From Physcia stellaris (taxonomy: Eukaryota; Ascomycota; Lecanoromycetes; Caliciales; Physciaceae): DNA of 64,000 bases. The stretch's first letter is position 1; the number at the start of each line of letters is the position of its first letter. Positions 20,193-31,266 of this stretch are shown piece after piece. The stretch covers positions 496,001 through 560,000 of the forward strand of contig JABSSW010000013.1 in the NCBI GenBank assembly GCA_018902385.1. The letters are read 5' to 3'. A program made the translations under genes and the position numbers. Below the pieces are notes generated by a model, which did no database searches, had not been told where the DNA came from, and saw nothing but the letters and a program-made list of their open reading frames with translations.

Positions 20193-22337
20193 ATGTCTAT
20201 GCCCGAAGTCCATACTCCTACCAAGGCAGCAGATCCTGCTGCTGTCGATCCTATGACAACGGCAAATGAGACTTCCAAGGATCCGGTCCCTACCACTGGC
20301 ACTGATAGCTTGACACCCGAAACCCGCCCAGATGTAGCAAGTAGCACGACAGCTACAACCACCGCAGCTGAAGGCGCCGGCACTACAGCTCCAACTGGCT
20401 CGACTGCTCCTAATGCCTCTACCGTCACAGAGACTCAGCCGATCAGTGAGGGAATCTTGAACTATCGAGCGCCTGGATTGGTGAAGTAAAAATTTATAGA
20501 TCTCTCCTACTTAAGAGAAAAATTCACTGAACTATTTTCTGTACAGGAGCCTTTTCATCTCGAAGAAGTTCTTCTGGTTCAGTGACGAATCGCTCGAGCA
20601 CAAGCATTTGTCGGGTTATCTTGACAACGAGAAGGCAGATATTGCTCATCGCAATGCTGCGCATGCCACCCAGACAGGCAAGGGTCTCTTGTTCTTCGCC
20701 AAGCGTGCAGAGGACAAGGGCCACCCTGCAGGAATTCTGAATCTGGTTCATAACCCTGCTGTCACACTCTCTGTTTTTCGCATCACTAATCTTACTTTTC
20801 CAGGGCGAGATGACCGATTTCGTGAAGGGAACGTTTGACGAATTCTCTTTCAAGGTCCATGGCCAAAAGCATACCTTCCAAGCCCCTTCTCGAGCTGAGC
20901 GAGATGCTTGGATTCTGGCGATTGGGATCAAGAGCCAGGAGGCTAAAGCGGCTCACGAAGGGATTGTCGGTAGTGAGGGCTACAAGAGCCAACACGAGAA
21001 ATTTGGTAAGCGTCTTTAGCTGTAAACTCTGTGCCATTTCTGTTGACGATATTGTCTACAGCCAAGCCATCAGGTACAGCTGCTGCCGCTACCACCAAGT
21101 CTCGTTCCCGATCTAGACCAAACAAGATGACCGATTCCAAATCGAAGGAGGCTGCCACCACCGGCACTGGAGTTGGCTCTACCTCCACTGCTGTTGCTGC
21201 TGGCGGCGAAGAGCCTGCACGAAGTGGGTCGTCTTCGGATGAGGCCAAGCCCAAGAGCAAGACCCGTTCTCATTCTGGGAAGCGTTCTAGCATCTTCGGA
21301 ACGCTCCGCGCAAAGAAAGAGGAACATGATGAGAAGAAAGAGATTAAGAAAGAGGAGAAGGTTGAAGAGAAGGCCGTGAATCATGACGCCAAAAAGGAAG
21401 AGAAAATCGAGAAGAAGGCCGAAAAGGAAGAGATCAAGGCGGAAGAGAAAGAAGCCAAGAAGGGGCAAACCAATGCTGAGCCTTTCGATGCGGCTGCCGT
21501 TGGTAAGCATCCTGACATCTTACCGATCCCATATATAACTGACATTGTCTAGCTGCTCGCGTCATTGGATCCCCCGTTGAGCCTACAGGAGCTTCGGAGC
21601 CTATTGCAACTGGCCTTGTTGGCGCAACCAATGGCGAGACTGCTGCCACTGGTACCGCGGGAACGACCAGTACAACTGCGGAGCCAGCAGTGACTTCTCA
21701 GACCGAGCCCGCAACTGGATCCACTGCTCGAGAGGTTGCACCTAAGTCCGCAAAGAGGACCTCGATTTTCGGCAACTTCTTTAATAAGAAGGATACCATG
21801 AGCCCAACCAGCCCCTCTGCCGAAACAGCACCTTCAATTCCGGCCAAAGAATCAGGAGCTGCAAAGACTTCCCCTACAGCGCCGCAAATCGAGGATCCCG
21901 TCAACACCACAACCACTGATAGCACGGCGACGCCTGTGGCTCCAACAACCGAACCTTCAGCTACAGCCTTAGACTCGCCTGCAACTCCGACAGCTACCGA
22001 TAGCACCAAACCTGCTCGTCGCACTTCTTTCTTCAATACGCTTGGAACGAAGAAAGAGCGCAAGACTGACGCGACATCGGATGCAGAAGGTACCGACGGC
22101 GAAGGCAGGAGGTCTTCCAAGTTCGGAGGTCTTTTCCGCAAGCCTAGCCGTGCTGTTGCCAATGGCAAGACGCCAGCTACGGAGTCCTCCACCCCTGGCA
22201 CAGAGGCATTGAAGGCATCGGCCGAACCACCGGCGCCTATCAGTAAGGAATCTCCAGTGACGAGCAGTGCAACCGAAAATGCACCCGAGGCGGCAACGGC
22301 GGGCCACACGCAAACTCCTGTTCAAGCCACTGCCTGA
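20193..22337 (+). CDS. PH-domain protein, Meu6-like
   Basis: Exons 20193-20485, 20547-20745, 20804-21005, 21062-21502 and 21553-22337 give 639 aa. A Thr/Ala-rich leader (1-95) precedes a pleckstrin-homology-like domain at about 97-230: LFISKKFFWFSDESLEHKHL, KGLLFFAKRAEDKGHPAGIL, DEFSFKVHGQKHTFQAPSRA, ending in ERDAWILAIG. The rest is low complexity: a Lys/Glu-rich block (VEEKAVNHDAKKEEKIEKKA) and Ser/Thr/Pro/Ala linkers. Four copies of a basic-Ser-Phe motif occur: KRSSIFGTLRAKK, KRTSIFGNFFNKK, RRTSFFNTLGTKK and RRSSKFGGLFRK. The layout resembles S. pombe Meu6. Likely a membrane-phosphoinositide or cortical scaffold; that is inference. The exon-2 donor (GTTCAT) is weak. Confidence 0.8.
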
Positions 22338-23828
22338 GCATGCCAGCCGACTTGACAGCCATCCCTGACACTGGACGGCTCTGTATGCTTGTTTCCCTTT
22401 GTTTGCCTGCTTCCCCGTGTCCACTTAGCTGTGGCTGTTTCCGGTTGTTGGTTGTTGGCGATGCCGGTTTGACTAGATTGAGATACCACCGTCTGCTTCT
22501 CCCGCGAATACCCCGACTCCATCTGATTGTTTCCCGATACCCCAGGCTCAACTCTCATTGGAGATAGTGCAGCGCTCGGCCATTAGGGCACCGTTCGTTT
22601 ATTAGATTCGATAATCATTAATACAGGATAGTTCACGTTGGCTTGGTTCTCCATCCAATGCTTCTCGTATTCCGACCTGATGCTTGCTTGAACGCATACC
22701 GAAGCCAGCTGATAATAGAATGTAAAATTCATAAATATACGCTTGCGTCATTGATACTAGAGTGCTTGGGACGATGTTCGAGTGAGGCATTCATGCAGGG
22801 TCACTATCATTCAGCAATGAAAAGCTTGCAATTGTTCGCATAGCGTATTAATGGACAATTGATCTTCTATTCAATCATGATGAAGGTTCACTCAAGAGGA
22901 AAAATAATGTACAGGAGTGCGATGGCTACTCTTTCCTGGTTCCCATTATTATTTCTGTGCCTGACTTCAATCGACGCCATGCAGCCCGGCGGGACCTCCG
23001 ACAGTGGTCGGCAGTATGCACGATCGTTCGCTTGTGGGGAAGCGCTAAGCGACCACAGCACACACACCAAAAGATGCGGTGAAGGAAGAAAATAGGAGTT
23101 GGATTTCTAAGCAGAGCATGTCAGGGTCCTCCGAACAGAGTGGTACTTGGTAATATGACTCATATGGTTCGTATGAATTACTGGAAACTCAATTCTGCAG
23201 GAAACGGCTGCATCAGCTTAAACCTGAAACGATTAACGCTCGTGGAGGATTGGACAGTTCTGCTGAGCTGAGCACCAGTGAAGTTGCTGAGTTCTCTGGA
23301 GGCTTTTCCGCTCGTGGGGTCCAGTTCAACCGTTTTGAACCGAGGGCAGACTGATGGCTCCACTTTCTCACCGGACTCGAGTCGTTCCATTTTCCAACCG
23401 ATCGATTGAGGAATCAACAGTTGTGCAATTATTGAACATGGACTTTCTGAGAGATCTCTGGTTTGCTAGAGCCAAATCCGGATAATCGAGGCTTCACAGA
23501 TAGATGTTGTGTGTATGCTCTCTGACGGTGATGTCTTTCTCGGTCAGACTGTCTGCGATACTGTAAGGTAACGCCAGATTACTACCAGACCGTGGTCAGT
23601 GTAGGGCGGACTGCCTTTGCTGGTTGAGCCAGTCTAACCCGAGTGATCTTTGGCGGGGGGCTTGGCACAGGCTGTGAGTCATAGTCTGTCCTCCAATTGA
23701 TTTCTCAACAGATCTCTGCCTGCACCCTACTATTAGAATAAATCCCCAGGCATCTCCGTCTTCCTTCCTTCCTTTCTTCTTCTTTACCTCATATCTATCC
23801 AACTGCTGACAACGAGACAACCATACAC
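22338..23828. other. long intergenic and probable cpc1 5' region
   Basis: 1.5 kb between the PH-domain gene and the cpc1 leader. No gene supported. Pyrimidine-rich just before 23829 (CTTCCTTCCTTTCTTCTTCT). Confidence 0.5.
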
Positions 23829-23843
23829 ATGGCTGTCCCGTAA
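23829..23843 (+). promoter_or_regulatory. candidate uORF1 of cpc1 (4 codons)
   Basis: ATG GCT GTC CCG TAA. A very short first uORF followed by a longer one is the arrangement that controls GCN4/CPC1/ATF4 translation. The same ATG can also start a spliced long form, see the 23829-24521 entry. Confidence 0.45.
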
Positions 23844-24046
23844 CTGTATCAACCTCTACCATCTACTATAGACAAGATAGACTCATCTCTCAACCCACTT
23901 AACCCCACTTTACCACTTACCTCAGATCTTCCGTCCCAGGAATATCTGAACCCACCGTCTGCTTCCAGCATTCGCCAAGTTCTCCGCTCACCAGCAACCA
24001 TTCTCCTACACGACCTTCAGTCGTTCGTCACGGATTATCCACAGCA

Positions 24047-24199
24047 ATGGCCTACCCAACCCCAATCACCACGGCATCCCACGCCAGCATCATCGCACGC
24101 ACTGCCTACCCCGGACTCGGATACAGACTTCGTTCTCTTTCCCTCGCCGACACAGAGATCCTCCACTCTCGTGCCGGCGACTGCTCCTACCGACCCTAA
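24047..24199 (+). promoter_or_regulatory. candidate uORF2 of cpc1 (50 codons)
   Basis: ATG at 24047, stop TAA at 24197-24199, in a frame different from the bZIP frame. No other ATG occurs between its stop and the bZIP ATG at 24522. Position and length fit the inhibitory uORF2 of GCN4-type leaders. If the spliced long form is the true mRNA, this frame is only a shadow. Confidence 0.4.
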
Positions 24200-24521
24200 C
24201 TACCTCTTCGGTTCGTCCTACAACGTTCAAGTACAGCCTCATCAACAAGCCTCTACTCCGGTTAAACGAGTAGGCAACGTCCACGGTAGTTTACCTGTCT
24301 CATCGAACGGTCTTCACTCCGGTCTTCACGCTCCATCGGCATCGTCCCCCACGTTACACCGAGAGTGGAAATCCCACCCTCGTCCACCTGTTCCCCTGTT
24401 TCCCAATAATAGCACTGGTACTATCAATCAAATTCATCAAACAACTGAACTTCCTGAGTCGGATTCTCAAGGTAGTTCACTACCAACATCAAAGCCTGCG
24501 TCGGTACTGACACCAACAGAC

Positions 24522-25235
24522 ATGGTCATGCAAGACTTGACGCGGGCTGCGGCCCCTGTCAGCCAAGCTACCAGCTCCTTCGACGACCTCATGACTGCAG
24601 ACTTCCACACTGTCAACGAGCGGTTCGACAACAGCATGCCATACAATCACTCATTCACCGTGTCTCCTCATGATGTCCTGATAGACTCGAACCCACCGTC
24701 CTCCGTTTTCTCCAACCTGACAACCCCTGAAAACACCTTCCTTGAGTCTCCCCAAACCTACATCAAGAGTTCGCCTTATGATCGCGAGATCTCCGACAAT
24801 ACAGAGAACTGGTTCCCACTGTTCCCCACCGAGCCTGAGGACCAAGAACCCAAAACGGCTGTTCCTGTGACTGCAACCTCGCCGCAGCAAAATCAAGCTT
24901 CCAAACATGTTGCGCCTGCAATGTCCCGCACTACTTCGTCCGGTCAACTGTCCTCGAGAGGTTCTCACCAAGGTCGCATGTCCGCCAGCTCCGGCGTCAG
25001 TAAAGCACGCCGAACGCAGCCCCTGCCGCCTATCATAGTTGACGAGCGCGACGTTATCGCTGTAAAACGCGCAAGAAACACTATGGCTGCCCGCAAATCC
25101 CGACAACGGCGTAATGAGAACGTCGAGCAGTTGGAGGCCCATTTAGCTGACTCGAAGGCCCTCAACGAGAGCCTGACGCTACAGGTGGAGATGTGGAAGG
25201 AACGGGCGCTACAATCCGGTTATCGTGAGGAGTGA
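24522..25235 (+). CDS. cpc1: cross-pathway control bZIP transcription factor (GCN4/CpcA type)
   Basis: Activator of amino-acid biosynthesis genes under starvation, binding TGACTC-type sites as a dimer. The conservative model from the first in-frame ATG gives 237 aa, near the usual 240-270. The DNA-binding basic region KRARNTMAARKSRQRR (residues 182-197) is the GCN4/CPC1 signature, followed by a short leucine zipper (VEQLEAHLADSKALNESLTL) ending near the C-terminus. Upstream activation-domain features are family-like: SVFSNLTTPENTFLESPQ and ENWFPLFPTEPED. PLPPIIVDERD just before the basic region is also typical. The leader has two upstream ATGs, so translational control is likely. The N-terminus may be longer (entry at 23829-24521). 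Confidence 0.88.
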   Translation: MVMQDLTRAAAPVSQATSSFDDLMTADFHTVNERFDNSMPYNHSFTVSPHDVLIDSNPPSSVFSNLTTPENTFLESPQTYIKSSPYDREISDNTENWFPLFPTEPEDQEPKTAVPVTATSPQQNQASKHVAPAMSRTTSSGQLSSRGSHQGRMSASSGVSKARRTQPLPPIIVDERDVIAVKRARNTMAARKSRQRRNENVEQLEAHLADSKALNESLTLQVEMWKERALQSGYREE

Positions 25236-26022
25236 GGGTGAGGAAGATTCTCTGTGTGCAACGATTTTGATACCTGCTATTACGAAACATTTGTGTGTGT
25301 ATTGGGGTTGGGTCCCAGCATCGTCAGTAGACCAGTGGCTCAATCTTCGGGTGGGACCGAGGATTACTGTAGCTGCTGGTTGAGGGCGGTGCGGAAAGTT
25401 CTTCGTTCATTTTTCCATTTTTCCATTCTTTCTTTTTAGCTTTCAGTCTTCCTCGCAGAGGGGTTCGACGACCTCTTTCACTTGTTGCTTTTTAGCTTTG
25501 ACGAAATGGGGAGGAAAAGCCGGTTCTGATGTCTCCCAAACTACCAAGGGATGGACTCGTGGCTATAATGGTTGATGATTGCTTGCTTAGCGGATCAGAT
25601 ACGATGCTTGCGTTTGGTTTAGCTACGGACACGAATATGTCACTCTTTACTACCGCTCTCATGACTTGAGACCCACTGCTGGTACCCTGAAAGACAGAAT
25701 GTACTGAACGAAGTGATCGATCAGCACTTGGCTCATCCGTCCTAGCATGCATGTATTAAGGTACGCTGGGATCCGTAACACGCTCTGAGTGGATGATCCT
25801 CGTCGCCGAAGACGGATTAGTGCCATTCTTGGAAGGACCGACCGTGATTGGCTCCTCCCCAAGACGTCACAAAACGTCAACCCTTGACTGCCACCAAACT
25901 ACGCACAAACACCGCAACCACTCAATAGACTCGTCCCTGCCCATTATGTTTTCTTCAACTTATCTTCAGGGCCCTGGAGCTCCAGCAGACCACCGCTCTC
26001 CATATCGTATTTTACTCGCAAC
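25236..26022. other. intergenic
   Basis: 787 bases: cpc1 3' UTR and the promoter of the DUF4396 gene. No gene supported. Confidence 0.5.
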
Positions 26023-27053
26023 ATGGACAGCATGGAAGACTATCACGTTCCCACCGCCCTGACCGTTCTTGCCGGTATCTTTCTCATTATCGGAGCAATA
26101 TGTGCAATCGTAGTCATTACTGACATACTATGGCGACGCGGCTGGCGCTCTATGATGGCTATCATGTACGCCAAACCCATTTCCACCACAAGAAGATTAC
26201 TAGTATTAACGTCTATGTGCTCAGGATCCCAGTCTGGATCATCAACGCAACTTACATGGGCCCGGTGACCCTCTATCTATACTTCCGCTATGGACGCCCT
26301 TCACCTCCAAGCTCAGAAGCCAAAGGTCCAAGCTGTCACCAAGCCAACGGCGCTGAGAAGGCCAGCGGGGAACCGTCTCCTGCCGAGCAGAATTACCATG
26401 ACCGCCACGAACAACCCACGGAACTCCCAAACACAGACACTGAGCCCCACTCTCAGCCCCGCTGCTGCGAGCACGAATCATCCCCGTCCACCAACTCTAC
26501 CAGCGAACCGCCCCGACCTCCCTCGTCTCGCCCCTCAGAAGACACAGAGAAGCAGCCCCCCGACACGGATGGCATGTCCCACTGCCACACCTCCCCCTCC
26601 CCCCGCCCTTTCTGGGCCACAGTCCTAATCGGCGTCTCCCACTGCGGCGCGGGCTGCGTCCTCGGCGATCTAGTCGGCGAATGGCTCGTCTACGGCACCG
26701 GGGCGTCCATCGCCTCGCGCTCGATCTGGCCCGAGCTACTAATCGACTACGCCTTCGCGCTGCTCTTCGGGATCGTCTTCCAGTACTTCAGTATCGCGCC
26801 CATGAGCTCCGAGTATGGGATCAAGACGGTATGGCGGGCTGCGAAGGCGGATGTGCTGAGCTTGACGAGCTTTGAGGTTGGGGCCTTTGGGTGGATGGTT
26901 GCGTATCAGGTCGGCATTTGGGGGTATCGAATGAGTATGACTACTTGGGTTTACTGGTGGATGATGCAGGTGGGCATGGCGCTGGGGTTTGCCACTGCGG
27001 CGCCGGTGAATTGGTGGCTTATCAGGAAGGGCGTTAAGGAGCCTTGCTGTTGA
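26023..27053 (+). CDS. DUF4396-type multi-pass membrane protein
   Basis: Exons 26023-26165 and 26225-27053 (59-nt intron with TATTAAC branch) give 323 aa. N-terminal helix LTVLAGIFLIIGAICAIVVI, a second helix IPVWIINATYMGPVTLYLYF, then a hydrophilic Ser/Pro/Glu/His linker of about 100 residues (85-185). The C-terminal half has four hydrophobic helices and the conserved core FWATVLIGVSHCGAGCVLGD, LIDYAFALLFGIVFQYFSIA and the end MALGFATAAPVNWWLIRKGV. This core matches the DUF4396 family of bacteria and fungi, function unknown. The His-Cys-Gly-Ala-Gly-Cys cluster in a membrane helix hints at metal or thiol chemistry; speculative. Confidence 0.8.
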
Positions 27054-29438
27054 GGACTGATAATGAGAGCGTGGAGCTTGAGCTGGCTATTTTAGTGCTT
27101 TGGGGATAGAGTACAGTGCTGGAGAGAGAAGGGATTGATTCCAAAACGAGGAATCGGATATTGTTGATAAGTATAAGCCCTTAGTAACAGCGACCGATTC
27201 ACGTCACTTGCACACTGGCACACTCGGGTATCGAGGTAGTAGCAAATTCTTTAATGCAAGTTATTTTCAATGACAGACGCGACACTACCGACTTTCGCTG
27301 CATTACTCTCTACTTTCTATTCGCCCTCATTAAGACGGTAGCTAGTCCCACACGTCTTCCTCGGGCTATTTCCCCCAAAAAAGCACCCCGAGAATTCGGT
27401 CATCGGCCAAAGTCGGAGGACTAGCGGCAAGATGACATGTGAAGAGGGAGGGGCCAGCGAGGCTTTGAAGTGCTGAAATGATGGGAAGTTATTCTGTATG
27501 GTAAGACGTGCGACAAGGGGCGCTGCTAAGATATTATATCTTTCCTTTCTTCTTTTCCTCCTTTGTATCCTCAAAATGCCAACAATCGCGCATGCAAGAT
27601 ACATATTCTCCAAAAAAGAAAAAATTGCTACCCTCCATTGCGCGTATAAAAACGTATGTTCTAAAAACCCTGTGCCTTATCCTCGAGGTCTTTCTGGTCT
27701 ATATACGAATTTTGGAAAAGTGATTTAGGGTTTCGCGAAGGTACTTACTTAGCTTGGGAGTTGAGATTTATGTAGGTGCATTGAGTATTGCTGTTCCTGC
27801 AATGGTGATAAAGGTGGGTGGGTGGCTGGTCAGTATCTTTCTTATGTTTGTTTAATATCTATTGGAGGTGAAGCAGGATGGGCTTGTTCTGCTTTGGTGC
27901 TGGTGGCTCACTGCTGCTTTTTGGTTGATGTCAAGTCAGCTTATCGCATCTTCTTGCACGATCATACGATTCTCTCATCTCGGTTGCAGTCATGAAATGA
28001 ATGATGGCTGGGAATGGGTTGACTAGTTGGGGCATAGACTGAATGCTGTTTCTCTACTGTTCATTGTCTGGCACCCTCGTGGTGAATCTCATGGATGGAA
28101 GTAGTAGCTGGCCTCGCCGATGAGCTTTGGCATTAATTTATGCCTGGTTTCGAACAGCAAAGAAACATCTGTTATGATGCAGGCGTCGAAGATTTTTGAA
28201 CTTGTTGCTGAAGGCCTTCCGGACACGACAATGCTCTAGTCCACTTCCATCCTAGACTATCTCGACGCTAGGCGTTTTCGAATGTCAACGTCGGCGCGAA
28301 TAACAGTAAATAATGTCTCCAAGATCTGGATATCCCAATAATTAGCGAGAGAGCCTCACTTCAGTGCCTCCGTCGGTGTCACCAAAACCAGACTTCAGCT
28401 CACTCGAGAAATGAGCATGCAGACTGGCAACGCAGTAATACGCCTCAGGGACAAGGATAGAACCACTCTTCATCTCGTTTCTTCACAGTGTACAGGGTGA
28501 GGAAGCTTCAACTTGGTCTTTTCGGCCTTCTTAATATCTTTCCCACCATGCTACCCTCAGGTTCAGCTTATTTGATTTATTTTACTCCTAGCTGGTGAAG
28601 AGACTCGACCCAAAGAACCCTCGTTACTATCTTTCACTTAATTCTGCAACATCAAATAGCCGCAATCCTCCTTCTTTTGAAATGTATTGTTCTCCCTACG
28701 CAAATTCGTGTCGTCAAACGTCTATTGACATAGACCTCGTGTCTGGACGGATACCTGCAAAGCCTGTTCGGCAAGACAAGAGTTTAATGGTTGATACGAA
28801 GATGCGGAACTTCAGCGGAAATGTTTTCACTGACAGAAGAGAAAGTTCTGTGCGTTGAATGATCACTTCGGATACAGCAGGGGAGAAAAGGCAAATTCCG
28901 CCACCTACCCCCAACAAAGGCCAGTTTGGGCTCGTTCTCTCAACAGTCTTACTTGCGCAGCGGGAAGCGCTTCCACGAAGGAACTGATTCCATATATGAA
29001 AAATTCATGAATCCAGAATGATCAAAACGCGGGTAATGAATATCTAAACATCTCATTATTGTTTTTCTGTGGCGCTTTCTATATATATACAATTCAAATG
29101 TGTACTTGGTTCTGTCCTAACCGCTGCGAATCATGCTTTCTCTTACAAAGATTGAATTTCCAATGCTGCACTAGCTTTGAAAGAAGCCACAAGGGACTTT
29201 GTGGAAGAAATTTCGGAAAGCAGGAGGATGCAAGACCAGACACCAGCGTTCAACATGTCTTAGTATACACTCAATCCCCTGGATGGATGAAGTCCGCTTT
29301 ACAGAGTTCCATTCTCATCTTCACTCTCATATCATCGTAAATCCTCATTCCACACAGCCGGATAATCATCCCATCCCCGTATCCTCCTTCTCCCCCGTTC
29401 ACTCAATTAGTTCGATCGCTCCCCTCGCTCCGAATATA
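27054..29438. other. 2.4-kb gene-poor stretch
   Basis: The longest gap in the window. Open frames (for example 27498-27728, 28595-28858) lack domains, splice logic or codon signal. No TIR, LTR, tRNA or CRISPR-like structure seen. Confidence 0.5.
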
Positions 29439-30392
29439 ATGAATTTCCTCACTGTCTTTTGGTTTTCAATCCTCGCATATAGCTCAGCCATCTTCGCCGA
29501 AGAATTCACAAAGGAGCCCGAAGTCCTAGGCACTGATGTCGGCGACGCCTTATTGCCTAGGGCGACACCCGCTCCGGAAAGACCGCCGCCAAACGCCGCC
29601 ATACCGGGACCACTGACGATCTCAATCACGAACTCATTCGGAAGCGGACTGTCGATATCCTACGGGCACGATGCCGGCAGCCCAACAGCGCTGAATAACC
29701 CCACGCCCGGACCATTGGAGCAAAAGTAAGATCTGCCCCCTCCCCTCCTTCCCCTTCGCTGCCTTCAGCCAAAGAATCCAAGCAAAGCTCACACACCCAT
29801 GACTCCAGCACCCAGATTTTGTATCCCAGCGGCTGGGCAGGACGGATCAATATCGGGAAGGACTTCAACCCCTGGGGCAGCAAGATCGAAGCCAGCTTCA
29901 GCCCGCCAACCTACCAGCCCCACGTGGACGTAAGCTACGGTAAGGCCCCCCAAATCCCCCTCACCTCTCCCTTCCACCCCATCCCCGATCCCGTCCCTCC
30001 TCTTCACTTCACCAACTAACGCACCCACCCCACCCAAAGTCGACGGCTACACAGTCCCCCTAACCTGTTCCTGCGCCGGCACCGTCATCACAGGGTGCAA
30101 CATCCCTCTCTTCTCCACAGGCCAAGTCTGCACGGACCCAGCCCCAGGCCCAACCTGCTACAACCCCCTGCGGCGCAGCGACCAGCGCTCCGGGACGCCC
30201 GCCGCGCCCTTCTTCCGCCCCTGCCAGGGCGCCGCGTACACCTACCCCTACGACGACACGGCCGATTCCGGGTGCGATTCGAAGCTGATCAGCTGCTGCG
30301 TGGGCAGCGCGTGTCCTGCGCCGGCGAGGCAGCGTGGGAAGCGAGCTTTGCGGGGGAGGCGGGGAGGAGGGTGGGCGGCGGATGCGGTGTAG
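29439..30392 (+). CDS. secreted thaumatin/osmotin-like protein
   Basis: Exons 29439-29725, 29809-29939 and 30040-30392 give 256 aa. Signal peptide at 1-20 (MNFLTVFWFSILAYSSAIFA), then a pro-like stretch. The fold-specific segments are ISITNSFGSGLSISYGHDAG, LYPSGWAGRINIGKDFNPWG, IEASFSPPTYQPHVDVSYVD and the cysteine-rich end (LTCSCAGTVITGCNIPLF, CTDPAPGPTCYNPL, SGCDSKLISCCVGSACP), ten cysteines in all. This matches fungal thaumatin-like (GH152) proteins, some of which are beta-glucanases. After the last Cys comes a basic tail (ARQRGKRALRGRRGGG) not typical of the family; it may be trimmed at KR sites. The third exon is GC-rich compared with its surroundings. Confidence 0.82.
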
Positions 30393-31266
30393 AGGGTTAT
30401 GTTGAGTTTTTAAGGGGATTGTGATGTTGTTTAGGAAATAGATTGTTGTAGCGGGGGATGGGCGAAGTGTTCACCTTGTACGAAGAGACTCAGGACGCTT
30501 TGCTCTGTATTTTCAGTTAACTTGGTAGATTGTCTTATTTGTTGTGCGGGTAGCTGCTGCAAATTCGAAAATGAAACCTCCAAAACTGCGAGGGATTCTC
30601 GCACAGGTACTTACTGATCAGATTTCGGAAGGGATCTACGGTCTTCGCAATGAGAGCGATAAAAAGGGCGCTTGCCTCACATGTCGAGATGATCACACAA
30701 CGGCTTTGTGAGTTATGGGTTTACAACGATAAGTGAAGCAAAAGACAATCTTTAGGTATTACCAAATCTCTGTGGGGAATGTTGGGGGTAAGTGCTTATT
30801 GGGGTGCCTCACAAGTTTGGTGTATGATGAATCTCAATGGACTGACGAGATCCAGGCACATTCAGCTTTAACAGGCAGTTTCAATTAATCCTAACCCAAT
30901 CTATAAACTAAAGTTCTCGGCATAACGATAGAATGTGATTCTCGAATCACCTCGCTCATGCTACCTTAGCAGTTGATTAAGTTGATAGCGGATCAGCTGT
31001 GTTTGATCCCTAGGTGTAGGTGTAGCTAGCTTAGCATCGACTTCGGACAGCGACCTCGTTGCTTTAGTCACTATTATTCCTAACTCCGAAGTGCAGCCAT
31101 GATAGAGAGACACCTCAGCATACCTTCTTGACAGGGCAGATGGCAAGGTAGGCGCTGTGCCCGCGTAACCTCTATCTGCAACCAGGTTATTTCTCATAGG
31201 AACTATACTTGTTTGAAAGTATCTTACCTTACCAGCGCCAAGTGAGCATCATCTTCCTCCAAACAT
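30393..31266. other. intergenic between convergent genes
   Basis: 874 bases. No supported gene; the reverse frame 31197-30961 has no domain. Confidence 0.5.

Larger units (their letters stand above)
23829..24521 (+). other. possible N-terminal coding extension of cpc1
   Basis: The frame of the bZIP gene is open without a stop from 23844, 226 codons before the first in-frame ATG at 24522. It reads like protein: LRSPATILLHDLQSFVTDYP and LPTPDSDTDFVLFPSPTQRS. A GT-AG intron 23840-23968 (GTAACT...TTCCAG, 129 nt) would join the ATG at 23829 to this frame in phase, giving MAVPIRQVLRSPATILLHDL... and a 425-aa protein. Seen: open frame and fitting splice sites. Inferred: that it is used. It competes with the uORF reading of the same bases. 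Confidence 0.5.

Noticed and set aside
21070-21510. Hydrophobic 146-aa reverse frame resembling membrane helices
   Set aside because: Antisense of the Lys/Glu-rich block of the PH-domain gene, which always yields Leu/Phe-rich text.
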